From JAHBNG01 sp039028975 (GTDB lineage: Bacteria > Chloroflexota > Anaerolineae > Caldilineales > Caldilineaceae), in contig JBCCHB010000014.1 of the NCBI GenBank assembly GCA_039028975.1, positions 86,496 to 150,495 on the forward strand: a stretch of 64,000 nt of DNA. The letters run 5' to 3'. The position numbers and the translations under genes are program-made. Under the pieces are notes generated by a model. That model was not told where the DNA came from. It did not search any database and saw nothing but the letters and a program-made list of their open reading frames with translations. Positions 26,567 through 36,243 of the stretch are shown piece by piece; positions within the stretch are counted from its first letter, which is position 1, and every line of letters begins with the position of its first letter.

Positions 26567-26871
26567 ACAAGATTCTCCTTTTGGTAGGTCAATATATGGA
26601 CATTTTTGAATTCGCCAACAGTATCTTTTAAGTTGAGGAAGATCATATATGCCATTAGATGGGCTGTCAATTTGGATTATTCCGGAAAATGGGTTGAGCC
26701 GCCTGAAACCGACGGCAGTCAAGTGGGATACGCTGTCAGAAAAGCGAACCAATTATCGTTCAAATATCATTTTCTGATCAAGGAGATAGCTGGGGCACCA
26801 CCTACACTAGAATAGTGCCTCAGCAGGTAGCTGGAGCAGAGTCTGCACTCCCTATTATGAAGGAGATAAAA
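26567..26871. other. Intergenic region upstream of the giant secreted protein gene
   Basis: About 305 bp between two divergent genes. It should contain both promoters. I could not assign boxes. A 69-codon open frame (26606-26815) shows no family resemblance and I treat it as non-coding. Confidence 0.4.
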
Positions 26872-29800
26872 ATGTCATTTACCCCCCAAAAAAGTAGTAC
26901 TTTGTTTGTGGTTGTACTGATTATTTCAATAATCAGTGTACTCACAAATCATAACTTGACGATGGGACTTGCAACGGCTTCAGCCACTGCAACCCATGAA
27001 ATCGTCTATACCGAAAATGGCTTTACACCCTCGGTGCTTACCATTGGGATAGGCGATACGGTTACATGGCGAAATGAGACAAGTCAACCCCTAAATTTAA
27101 GAGCAGGCGGCGGATTTACTCTCTTTTTGCCTTTCATGAGTTCACCGAGCAGTAGAGCAATGGTCCAAAGCACCAACCAAAGCACCAGCCAAACCACTAG
27201 CCAGGGTACCAACCCCAATGCGATGAGTAGCAACGCACAGGCTAATGCCGAGCCAGAATTCGGTTCGACCTTGGTTGCCGGTGCGACCCATAGCTATCAG
27301 TTTGCCGAGGTTGGTCAATTTGCCTTTCACGCGGGTGGTCAACCAAATTTTAAGGGAACCATCAATGTGGAGGCACCAAATGATGTGGTGCCGACCCCAA
27401 CACCTACCCCTACATCAGACCGGCCAAAGCCATTGGCACCAGACGATGGTGGGCTGGACCAAAGTGGTTTGGGCTATGCAACCTCGGCGGATCGCACCCT
27501 AATCCGCTGGTTTTGGACTCAGCCCAATCAGCCTACCTTCCGCGTCTTACGGCAACAAGGTCGCACTGAAGTGGTATTAGGCGATGTGGCACCCGTGACT
27601 GATGAAGCGACAGCCATTGCCGTGCTCAACACAACGGATCCGCGTTGGCCAACTTTGTGGGAAACGTTACAGGCTGAGCATGAGGTCGCGACGATTGCTG
27701 AGCTTCATACCTTCCTCAATGAGAATCTTTTTGCTGCCCAGCAACTGGCCAATCGTTACTATCCAGTGGCCTTGGTTTTGGGTTGGGGCTTGGTCGATTT
27801 GGATGCAACACTGAACCCGAATGCGGAAGTGACCTATGGCGTCGAATCAGTTGATGGAGCCATTGCACTAGGCAAGGTCACGTTGACCCCCTATCAACCT
27901 ACACCTCTTGACCCACCTGCTCGCCTGTCTGCTGTTGATCTCAATCCCGACTCCAGTACGCTGGTGCGGCCTCGGAATGGACAGTGGGCCGTGGCACAAC
28001 AAAATCGCCGGTTCCATCAGAATATCTATCTCGATTGGGAGACACCCCAGATTTCTAATGACGATGATGGTGAATTACCCCCTGCTTGGATTGTCGGCTA
28101 TGACATCTATCGAGCCAGCGCTGTCAATGATGAAATTTTTGAACAGATCAACGGCGATGAATCGGTACAGGTCATGTCTGACAGTACGCCCCGTTTGGCT
28201 ACGGTAGATGTCCCCGTCGAGCCAGATCCCGAGAATCCAGCACCTGTCGATCCTGACTATCAGCTTGGCGATGCCTATGCTGCCGACTATGAGCAGATTG
28301 AATTCCACTTTGCTGATGATGATGTGGCGGCTGGCTCCCACGCTTACCGAATCGCCGCCCGAGATGCATTGGGTACGATCCGTAGCTGGCCAGAGGATGC
28401 GTCCTTTTTTAGCGAGGATGTGAAGGCAACATCCCATGATTACATGCCCCCTCCAGCCCCCGAGCTATTTATGGCCAACGTGAACACTGGGCAAAACGAA
28501 ATTCAATTGACGTGGGCCATGACACCAACCTCTGATCTGGCCGGTTTCCGTATTGAACGCACCCAAAAGCTCCACTCAGAGATCGCACCAGGTGAGTGCG
28601 CCAGCGATGCCGACTGTTGGAAAGTGGCCGCCACGCTGACTGCTGATGAGAATTCCTGGGTGGACACAGATGGCACCGAAGAGACGGTACGCTGGTACCG
28701 CATCCAAGCCGTCGATCACGCTGGCAATTACAGCCTCTACGCTGGACCGATTCAATCTGTGATTCATGATGTTGACGGCCCAGGAAAACCAGGCCTCAAT
28801 GTTGACAATTGTTCAGACGGTATGGGCTATTGCTTAACAGGTGGCGGCGACGAAGAAACAGAGCGTTTGCGCATCGCCTGCCGCATGACCCTGGAAACGC
28901 CCGAGGTATTGCTGACCATCTTTGAAGGCAGTCAGCTCAATGAGTTTAACGTTTTGTCAGTCTACACGCCACCTTTTGATTTAGAGAATGTAATCTGCCG
29001 CACTTGGGCAGAAGACGAACATGGAAATCTCTCTGAACCGTCCGACCCGATTGAGATTCCGTTGATTGAAGCGCCTAATGTCCCCAATTTGCTGCCGCCC
29101 ATCATTACCTCTATTGAAACAAGCGGTAGTGCAGATACCAACTGGCAGGCCAACATCAAGTGGGACATGGTTAGCTCACCAGTTATTGCTGACTTTGAGA
29201 TCCTACGCGACAACGTCTCCGATGCACAGCCGGCCGAAATCATTCCCGTGAAAGGCGGAGACGCACGAGACTACACAGATGGGCCACTAAACAGCACCAA
29301 TGTGTACGAATATCAGGTTAAGGCCATTCTATCCGACGGCACCGAACTGACCTCAACGCCACGTCTCTTCAGAGTGGTAAATGGTCAGGAACGCCCGCTG
29401 GAGAATTTCCCTTGGATCGGCATTATGCGTCAAGGCGAGGCCATCAACCTCCTGTGGCAATGTGCTATGGTGGCGGATTTTGATGGGCTGGCCGCTCGTC
29501 ACTTTGCCGTCTTCCGCAGCCCTAATCCAGATGGAGGATTTCAGCAGATCACACCTATCTTTGTGCAAGAAGGGTGTTCTCAATTCTTCTATGCCGATAC
29601 CAGCGCCCAGCACGACCAGTACTACTATCAGGTCGTTGAGTTTAGCGCGCGCACTGGAGAGCCTGTCGGTTCAACGGATGTCCGCGGTGTGGACAATGCG
29701 GCAGCTCCGGCAATTGATTATGGCGATACTGTCCAGGTTGGGTCAAACACAAATCTGATCCATCATACACCTGGTAACTCTCCTTTGGGTCTGCTACCCT

Positions 29801-32800
29801 GTACGCCCATCAATCCGAGCCGAAACGACTTCTCTCAACCCTTGATCTTTGGTGGCGGCATCGAGATGCATAACCTCTCTGTCGATATCAACAACGACAA
29901 TACCATCAACGGCTTTGGTGACATACACCTCTTCAACAGCGGCGAGCTGATTGTCATTCCCGATCTCTTCTTCAACGGTCTGACCGTGGCCGATGCTCAG
30001 AATCATGTATGCTCTGGTCAGATAGATGTCTGGTTGCCAGCAACCGAATTCCCCAGCGCGCCCATCTTTGTTGAAAGTGAAGCGGGGATGAGCTATGCCG
30101 TTTACCGAGTTGTAGCTCGGTCATTCTTCCTTCCTGGCAGCCACGGTGAGATTCGTCTGGTGCTGCCCGACAATTTGCGTTCACTGGATCAGAATGGGGT
30201 AGAGGCCGATGTGGTGACGTTGGGTGGCCCAGCCCTGCGCTTGAATAACGATCTCTCCTGGTCTTTCAGCGCGGATTTGGCGGATGTAGCGACTCACACC
30301 TGTGAATCACCGGTTCTAGCTTTCAACCTGGAATTGGCTCCATTAACGTTGGTCCCTTTGGGTGAATTGCGGGTCTCAAGTAGCCGTTTTGAGATGAGCG
30401 ATAGCTGTCTACGTTACCATGAGCGCAACAATGGTGCCTATGCCCGTCCTGCTCCCTTTGCGTTTGAGGCAGGCGACAGCAACGATGGCTTCTTGCGGAC
30501 AACCTTCCAGGAAGCAGATGGGAACGACACGTCGACTCGGATTACAGCCTCTGGTCTATCTGGTGCCTTCCATAGTGATCAGGTCGTTACTTGGGTAGGT
30601 AGCTATCCTTATGGCTTTAATATCGCCGCCAGCAACATCGACTTGATGATCGCTGAAAGCCAAATCCAGAGCGGCAACATCGGTGGTGGCAATCTGATCA
30701 TGCACTACCAACAGACCGTCAACGAGACGACCCAGGGTGAGATTAACGTCACCTTCGAAGGTCTGACCATCGAAGCAGGCGGTGCGTTGGTAGGCGATGT
30801 CACTCAATCAGGTGGAGCGGATGCCATTACTTGGCGCTCCTTCAACATCCTTTCTGGTGAATGGGAATTCTATGCTGGGCCGGTTACAACAAACTATGCC
30901 CCCATCAGCATGGTGGAGATCGTCATGTGGGCTGCCCGCCCTGGCGATCAAGTAGAGGTCGATCTGCCGGCACCTGCTCTGCGAGAGCCTGGTCTGAACC
31001 GTCGTTTGGCAGCACATCAGCTTACGTGGGCCTGCGGTCGGGCCGCCGTCTTTGTGACCCATAGCGATATGTACGTACGCCACGGTGGGATTACCCAACG
31101 CTTCCAAGCGATTTTGGAGGGTGGTTTTGAGACCAGCATCCACGGTTATGACTCTGTTATCCATCAGTTTGATGTCTACTTCTTGGATAATCGAAATGTA
31201 GATAGCAGCATCATTGGCGATGTTGAGCTGCCCTTCCCGGCCAACATGACACTGAAGCTGGTTGATATGTGGCTGGACCCGACTGGCTGTATCGATGGAG
31301 GCGTGGTCATCAACGGGGAAGAGACGTTGGACTACTGGGAAGCAGCCTTGGCCCCTCGCTCAGCTGAGTTTTTGACCTTTGGTACAGAGCACAGCATGCC
31401 CCTCAACGTGGGTGAATTTGACGGTTGGGATGCCATGCTGCGCGTCTTTGGTGACCTATCGCTGCCTAAGCTGACCACGCTTAGCAATGGGCAACAGGCC
31501 ATCATTGATGCAGGCATCAACTTCCAGCCCGATGGTGATACGCTTGACGAGGTAACGTTGGGTCAGGATCAGCCCATCTACGGCTTTACTGGCTTCTCCT
31601 TCTTGATGGAGGAATTACGTTTGAGTCGCTATAACGCGGGTAGCGGTGAGTCACCCATTTGGGATGCTAACGCCAATGCCCTGGACGCACCGACCATTCA
31701 ACCGGCAGAGCAGGGCTTCTTTGAGATGTCCGGCCCAATACTCGTGCCATACTTCAGCGGTCTGGCGGACAGTAATGGCAACGATCCTGTCCTCTTCGTC
31801 TATAATGGCCTCGACTATGTGGGCTTCGAAGAGCAGTTACAGGCCGAGCGCATCTGGTTCAGCCGAAGCTATGAGTATGATGGGACTACATACGGAGCGG
31901 AAGTGAAACACGTCTTCGATGATCTGGTCTATGCTCATGGGTTGGGACAGGGCAGCGCAGATGGCGGTATCTTCGTCGGCTTTGACAGCTATGAACTGCT
32001 GCCAGATAATGCGGTGCAACCAGCGGGTCCCTTCCCCTCTGACTGGCAAGTTGTTCACGTGGATGCGGGGATGGTCCTCCAGCCCGATGTGGTGGACATC
32101 TATGGTGGCTTGAGCGGTGGCGTGGCTGCTTTCCGAGCGCTTGCCGAGCAGATTGTCCTCAACCAGGACAACCCGCCTTCTCCGAATACCTTGCAGGTTT
32201 GGGGGCAGAAGCTTAATATGAATGATGCGGGCGACGCGGTAAACGAAATCGACGAATATAGTGCTCTGATTCCGGCTGTCTGGCCTTTCTACGTCAATCT
32301 CACCAACCCGTCTCACATGGACACGACGAGTGTATTGAATCAGTACGATATGCAAGAAGGAATTGATCTGCCGACGAGTGAAGACTTTGGCGGCGGGGCA
32401 TCCGGTATGGTGCGGAATACAGATATTCAGTTTAATCGCTTGCGCGGGAATCTGGTCCGAACAGGCAGCGGCGCTGCATTCCAATTTGAGCGATTTGACC
32501 TAGGAATGGAATTGATTGTCCATCGCGCCCAGGATGCGCGACCCATCTTCCAAGCTGATACCGTAGCACTCACTATCGACCGCTGGGGAGAGATTCTCAT
32601 AGAAGGCTATGACGCTCGCAGCAGTATCTTCCGCAATGAGAACTTGTGGTTTAACCTAACCCTTCGGGTCGACATTCCAACGAGATACCTAGAGGGAGGT
32701 TTAAGTTTGGGCACGCCAGAAGTTGGGCTTCTCCATGAGTTTGAGGTATGGAACGTGACGCTCCACGACGCTTCGGGTGCACTCGGTTTTGACTTGTCTG

Positions 32801-33429
32801 GAGGATTTCCGTTGGCTTATGTCGGTTTGGATCTGGAAGGCTCCACCAACTTTATGCCCTTCTCCTCCAACGGCTTTGGCGGTCAGGTTCTCTTTGGTAC
32901 CATTCGCTCAGATAGCGCTGTGTTGCACAACCACTTTGCAGAGATCATGGAGCATCTGAACATCGTACCAGATGGGCCTGGTTCTGATCAATCCGTCACG
33001 GAATCATTCCAGGGCGGCTATATCCGTATGTATGGCGACGGTGGCCTGCTTTCGGATTTGGCTGCAGGAAAACTCAACTTTGATGGCGGCGTTCGTTATG
33101 GTGGCTGGTACTGGTCGAATCTAAATGCTGACGGGGGCAACAAAGCGGGGGCGATTCTGGGTGCCTACGCCTATGGTCGTTTCCTTGCGGTGGTCACCAT
33201 GCGCGGAGACATCACCTTCATCTACGCCTACGATGCCGGTGATCACAGCGTCAGCAGTGATGCGTGGGTAGCTGGCGGTATCGGTGCTTGTGAGCCAGAG
33301 ACGTGGACCTCCTGGGATAGTCGCTGGTGGCATGATCGCTGGTGCTGGACGGCTGGTGCTCGTCTCTTGCTGAATTGGAACGTCACCCAGTCGAATTTTG
33401 ATGTAGATGTGCAAATTGATACAGAATAG
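26872..33429 (+). CDS. Giant secreted protein with cupredoxin-like head and fibronectin-type modules
   Basis: A 2185-residue protein. A signal peptide (STLFVVVLIISIISVLTNH) is followed by a cupredoxin-fold domain at residues ~40-190 (ENGFTPSVLTIGIGDTVTW; GQFAFHAGGQPNFKGTINV). It has lost every copper ligand and is split by an insert rich in S, T, N and Q. A TPTPTPT linker follows at ~200. Residues ~340-860 contain three or four fibronectin type III-like modules (VGYDIYRAS; LAGFRIERTQ; ADFEILRDN). The remaining ~1300 residues are beta-rich repeats of unknown fold with many aromatic and acidic residues, no C-terminal anchor and few cysteines. ATG 26872 follows AAGGAGAT. Probably an exported cell-surface or matrix protein; ligand unknown. 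It stands alone and ends at a strong terminator. Confidence 0.7.
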   Translation: MSFTPQKSSTLFVVVLIISIISVLTNHNLTMGLATASATATHEIVYTENGFTPSVLTIGIGDTVTWRNETSQPLNLRAGGGFTLFLPFMSSPSSRAMVQSTNQSTSQTTSQGTNPNAMSSNAQANAEPEFGSTLVAGATHSYQFAEVGQFAFHAGGQPNFKGTINVEAPNDVVPTPTPTPTSDRPKPLAPDDGGLDQSGLGYATSADRTLIRWFWTQPNQPTFRVLRQQGRTEVVLGDVAPVTDEATAIAVLNTTDPRWPTLWETLQAEHEVATIAELHTFLNENLFAAQQLANRYYPVALVLGWGLVDLDATLNPNAEVTYGVESVDGAIALGKVTLTPYQPTPLDPPARLSAVDLNPDSSTLVRPRNGQWAVAQQNRRFHQNIYLDWETPQISNDDDGELPPAWIVGYDIYRASAVNDEIFEQINGDESVQVMSDSTPRLATVDVPVEPDPENPAPVDPDYQLGDAYAADYEQIEFHFADDDVAAGSHAYRIAARDALGTIRSWPEDASFFSEDVKATSHDYMPPPAPELFMANVNTGQNEIQLTWAMTPTSDLAGFRIERTQKLHSEIAPGECASDADCWKVAATLTADENSWVDTDGTEETVRWYRIQAVDHAGNYSLYAGPIQSVIHDVDGPGKPGLNVDNCSDGMGYCLTGGGDEETERLRIACRMTLETPEVLLTIFEGSQLNEFNVLSVYTPPFDLENVICRTWAEDEHGNLSEPSDPIEIPLIEAPNVPNLLPPIITSIETSGSADTNWQANIKWDMVSSPVIADFEILRDNVSDAQPAEIIPVKGGDARDYTDGPLNSTNVYEYQVKAILSDGTELTSTPRLFRVVNGQERPLENFPWIGIMRQGEAINLLWQCAMVADFDGLAARHFAVFRSPNPDGGFQQITPIFVQEGCSQFFYADTSAQHDQYYYQVVEFSARTGEPVGSTDVRGVDNAAAPAIDYGDTVQVGSNTNLIHHTPGNSPLGLLPCTPINPSRNDFSQPLIFGGGIEMHNLSVDINNDNTINGFGDIHLFNSGELIVIPDLFFNGLTVADAQNHVCSGQIDVWLPATEFPSAPIFVESEAGMSYAVYRVVARSFFLPGSHGEIRLVLPDNLRSLDQNGVEADVVTLGGPALRLNNDLSWSFSADLADVATHTCESPVLAFNLELAPLTLVPLGELRVSSSRFEMSDSCLRYHERNNGAYARPAPFAFEAGDSNDGFLRTTFQEADGNDTSTRITASGLSGAFHSDQVVTWVGSYPYGFNIAASNIDLMIAESQIQSGNIGGGNLIMHYQQTVNETTQGEINVTFEGLTIEAGGALVGDVTQSGGADAITWRSFNILSGEWEFYAGPVTTNYAPISMVEIVMWAARPGDQVEVDLPAPALREPGLNRRLAAHQLTWACGRAAVFVTHSDMYVRHGGITQRFQAILEGGFETSIHGYDSVIHQFDVYFLDNRNVDSSIIGDVELPFPANMTLKLVDMWLDPTGCIDGGVVINGEETLDYWEAALAPRSAEFLTFGTEHSMPLNVGEFDGWDAMLRVFGDLSLPKLTTLSNGQQAIIDAGINFQPDGDTLDEVTLGQDQPIYGFTGFSFLMEELRLSRYNAGSGESPIWDANANALDAPTIQPAEQGFFEMSGPILVPYFSGLADSNGNDPVLFVYNGLDYVGFEEQLQAERIWFSRSYEYDGTTYGAEVKHVFDDLVYAHGLGQGSADGGIFVGFDSYELLPDNAVQPAGPFPSDWQVVHVDAGMVLQPDVVDIYGGLSGGVAAFRALAEQIVLNQDNPPSPNTLQVWGQKLNMNDAGDAVNEIDEYSALIPAVWPFYVNLTNPSHMDTTSVLNQYDMQEGIDLPTSEDFGGGASGMVRNTDIQFNRLRGNLVRTGSGAAFQFERFDLGMELIVHRAQDARPIFQADTVALTIDRWGEILIEGYDARSSIFRNENLWFNLTLRVDIPTRYLEGGLSLGTPEVGLLHEFEVWNVTLHDASGALGFDLSGGFPLAYVGLDLEGSTNFMPFSSNGFGGQVLFGTIRSDSAVLHNHFAEIMEHLNIVPDGPGSDQSVTESFQGGYIRMYGDGGLLSDLAAGKLNFDGGVRYGGWYWSNLNADGGNKAGAILGAYAYGRFLAVVTMRGDITFIYAYDAGDHSVSSDAWVAGGIGACEPETWTSWDSRWWHDRWCWTAGARLLLNWNVTQSNFDVDVQIDTE

Positions 33430-33473
33430 GGTCGAGTGGTAGTCGGACCGAAATAGTGTAGACAGTAATTGGG

Positions 33474-33519
33474 ATAGGTGATTTGTGAGTGACATGCTCA
33501 CAAATCACCTATTTTTTTT
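33474..33519 (+). terminator. Strong Rho-independent terminator
   Basis: ATAGGTGATTTGTGAG (33474-33489) pairs perfectly with its mirror (33497-33512) across a 7-nt loop, followed by eight T. A 16-bp perfect stem is unusually long and may also serve convergent transcription. Confidence 0.9.
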
Positions 33520-34020
33520 AGCGGACGATCTTCTACCAGAGGAATTACATCTAGCGATAGAGTTAAGAAAATGATATTCTACGGTGTAAACCTTATCATA
33601 GCGTCTATATATCAACGAAATTCTCAGAGTAAAAGACAACTATATAGATATTCTCGGCGCAGCCACGCTGACTCAAATTGAGCAGGGTCAACGGATTTAG
33701 GTGCATCAGGAAATGCAGGATCATTGACAAAAGATGATATGATAGTGTCATCTTGTGTTTCTCTCACACCTGAGATATAGTTAAATTCCGCGCGTACTTG
33801 TCAGCCCCAGGCTACAGAGATAATGAGTACCTATGATCTGTCCTTCCATTTCAGATGCTTTAAGAGCGTTTATGCTCAGGCGCTATAGGCGATTCCAAGG
33901 ATCTTGCTAGTTCGAAGCGTAAATCCACTCTGAATATTATTCATTTCAATGTCAGCTCATGGAAATGCCTGCAGAGCGTATGTTCGAATTATTTGGGACT
34001 GATTCGTAAGGAGAAAGTCG
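33520..34020. other. 500-bp stretch without recognisable gene
   Basis: Mixed AT-rich sequence with no supported gene, RNA or repeat. Some segments (33660-33790) look like decayed coding sequence but I cannot name a parent. A ribosome binding site (AAGGAGAAAG) ends the stretch at the next ATG. Confidence 0.4.
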
Positions 34021-34605
34021 ATGTTTGAGACGCTATCGGAAAAGGATGAAGCAGCCAATAACGCAATTTTCAGAACGGCTGTCACGCTTGCCGTTGTTGG
34101 TGCAGCAAATCCAATTCCGCTGGTTGGTGATGTTGGCATTGTATTAGCGGGCTGGGGACGTATGTTATTTTATATGGCTAACCTGTATGAGGCCCACTAT
34201 GACAAAAATTGGCTTCTTAAGGCACTAGCAGAGGTCTTCAAATCACTTGGGTGGTATGCGGTCAGTACGACTATATTTATCGGAGCTATTGAACTCGCAA
34301 AATTTACGGGAGTCGGAACGATTTCATCAATGATCATGAGTGCCTTATTCAATGCTTGTTTCACATTCGCCGTAGGCAATATGTACAAAGAAGCCTGGCG
34401 TATTGGTGAAGAACCGACAGAGGCTCAATTATCTAGCGCCATCAGAAGTTCAATAGAGTACGTTCAAAGTAGAAATGTGCGGCAGAAAGCTCGAGAAGTA
34501 TATAGTAACGCCAGAAAAGAGGGTTTAAGCCGGGAGGATTCTCTTAAAGAAGTGGTTAAAGAAATTCCCCCAGGCATAGGACATACTACGGTTGGGCATA
34601 GATGA
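34021..34605 (+). CDS. DUF697-like membrane protein
   Basis: A 194-residue protein. Residues ~18-125 (AANPIPLVGDVGIVLAGWGRM, then TTIFIGAIELAKFTGVG and ACFTFAVGNMYKEAW) fit the hydrophobic, glycine-rich layout of DUF697/YcjF-type proteins, which often accompany GTPases; no GTPase gene is nearby. The last ~60 residues are a charged helical tail (REVYSNARKEGLSREDS). AAGGAGAAAG precedes ATG. It has no obvious partner. Family call is tentative. Confidence 0.45.
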   Translation: MFETLSEKDEAANNAIFRTAVTLAVVGAANPIPLVGDVGIVLAGWGRMLFYMANLYEAHYDKNWLLKALAEVFKSLGWYAVSTTIFIGAIELAKFTGVGTISSMIMSALFNACFTFAVGNMYKEAWRIGEEPTEAQLSSAIRSSIEYVQSRNVRQKAREVYSNARKEGLSREDSLKEVVKEIPPGIGHTTVGHR

Positions 34606-34683
34606 GAATATTTCGATTGCATTTTCATCAAGTAGACATTCTCGTCTATGCTAGAGCCAAGTGTGTAAGCCCACAACTTCCTT

Positions 34684-35802
34684 TTATCCTTCTTCTACCC
34701 CATAAAGTTGAGTCTCTGGATACCAATCTTTCCAACCAAACCAGAATGATGCCGTGCTGGGAATAGCAGTCAACGTAGCCCCAGCCAGGGGGCCGCTAAT
34801 GGCTTTGCCGTTGAGCAACAGCCACGTCGACCCAGTTTCATCATCGACAAATTCAAGTTTTTCGCCGGTCGCCTTAAAGGTCAATGTCTGCTCTCCTTCC
34901 CCTTCCGTGATAACAGTCCGTTCATAAAGCCGGGCCGTGGCTGTTTGTGGATCAAACCAGGCCGTGACGGGAATATCATTGACTAAATCATTGACGGCGC
35001 GCTCTTCACTCAAACGGCTATGAGGATAAGCAGCTGGTTGGCCATCTAGAACAATTCCAGTTACCAATTCCTTGGTGGGTAGGCGGTCATCTTTTAATGT
35101 TTCACCCAATACGCCAGCGGTGCTGGAACGATAGTACCCTTCATACGAATCATATTTGCCAGCGCCAAATGTAGCCAGCGCCTGGGTCTCTGGGTACTGC
35201 TGCTTCCACTCACTCCAAGTTGTCTGAGCCGCAGCCAGGGGCGTTAATTGGGTTCCTTCTAGTGGGCCTTCTAAAGCTTCCCCAAGTAGTTGACCCCAGT
35301 AAGAGTCGGTTTCTCGATCATACATCACAAGTACATTGCGAATCAGCTTCCCACTGACACCGAAGGTGAGCAGCTGCTCTTCACCACTTTCCGGATTCTC
35401 GATGGTGCGGGCATACACGATGCCCGTAAAGCAGAGCGGTCACCACGTGACGGCGATGGGTTCTCCGCCAACCACATCATTGACAATCTCATGACCGCTC
35501 AGAAATGGGATGGAATAGGCCCGTGCGTCTCCGTTAATCTCGATGCCCAAGACTAGCTCATCTGGATTATACTGGGCATCGGCTTCTGCTCCCGTTACGA
35601 ACTGAGGATTGTCAATGGAGCGAATCGCGTCTTTGGGTAGCAATGTAACCAGCTCATATTCATCTCCATTGTCGTTGCCTGGATTATTGCCAATAGCTCT
35701 ACTCTCACTTATGCCAAACAAAGCCCGAAATTGCGGATTCATGATGACAAATCCAACGAGCGCCACAATCAGAAAAACCCATATCCAACTTCGTCGATTC
35801 AT
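34684..35802 (-). CDS. DUF3179 protein, predicted selenoprotein (UGA at codon 121)
   Basis: Two frames in the same phase, 35802-35440 and 35418-34684, are separated by a single in-frame TGA (35440-35442). Read through, they give a 372-residue DUF3179 protein. The text around the stop is VTW-U-PLCFTGIVYART, where this family usually has CPLC. The UGA thus replaces the first cysteine of the conserved CxxC and C124 remains, giving UxxC, the typical redox arrangement in selenoproteins. Immediately downstream is a hairpin with bacterial SECIS geometry. An N-terminal anchor helix precedes the domain. The second half (GIVLDGQPAAYPHSRL; AVNDLVNDIPVTAWF) repeats the first without the UxxC. GAGGTGA precedes ATG. 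The alternative is a pseudogene. Confidence 0.7.
35408..35426 (-). promoter_or_regulatory. Candidate bacterial SECIS element for the DUF3179 UGA
   Basis: On the coding strand the TGA is followed after 13 nt by CGGGCAT, loop CGTGT and ATGCCCG: a perfect 7-bp stem with a 5-nt loop having G at the second position. The loop lies 21-25 nt after the UGA. These match the general rules for bacterial SECIS elements (GC-rich upper stem, G among the first two loop bases, loop about 16-37 nt downstream). Confidence 0.6.
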
Positions 35803-35820
35803 AGTTCACCTCAAGTTTGC

Positions 35821-35870
35821 ATAGATGGCCAGAAAAAGCCTCTTGTCCCCGTGAAGATGGGGATGTCCCC
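35821..35870. repeat. Dispersed repeat, copy 1
   Basis: The 50-bp element starts ATAGATGGCCAGAAA and contains CCCCGTGAAGATGGGGATG, itself able to form a short CCCC/GGGG hairpin. A closely similar 45-bp copy occurs at 38163-38207. A second partial repeat of the ATGAAGATGGG part follows at 35871-35892. Both copies lie just upstream of minus-strand genes (DUF3179 and the ANKH-like gene). Confidence 0.55.
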
Positions 35871-35892
35871 ATGAAGATGGGAATGTCCTCCC

Positions 35893-36243
35893 TCTTCAGA
35901 GTTTTACCGAGTAGATCGGACAAAAGTCAGGGCAAGACTTTTCTGGCGAAGTATATTGAACAATTTCTCTTGATATGAGAACAGTAAACCAATTCGTTTT
36001 TACATGAAGTAGGCCCCCCTACTAGAAATATGAAGGGACAATGAGGTATGGAAAGCACTTCAGTCGCACTGTCTGCGCGGGAAAGCAGTAGAGCAACCGT
36101 GCAACCTTATGTTATAATATCCGTACTGTATCCTAAGGCCCCGGCATCCCTTAAGCGGGCGGGTGCTATTGTCAGAAATCGGTACGAATGCCGAATACTG
36201 CCAACCGACCAATCGACTCACTCAAAGCTTTGGAGGCTCACCC
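35893..36243. other. Intergenic region upstream of the CBS protein
   Basis: About 350 bp between divergent genes, AT-rich. A TATAAT box (36113-36118) without a clear -35 lies about 125 bp before the CBS start. A short AGTAGG/CCTACT stem is at about 36009. No gene is supported. Confidence 0.35.

Noticed and set aside
31837..32484. 215-codon minus-strand frame inside the giant secreted protein
   Set aside because: It lies fully antisense to a well-supported coding frame, with no recognisable domain.
33660..33790. Possible transposase remnant in the gene-free stretch
   Set aside because: No frame or terminal inverted repeats could be identified, so it stays unassigned.
35416..35442. Treating the DUF3179 region as two separate genes or a frameshift
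   Set aside because: Both parts are in the same phase and only one TGA intervenes, so no frameshift exists; the GTG at 35418 lies inside the candidate SECIS hairpin and inside a conserved family segment.
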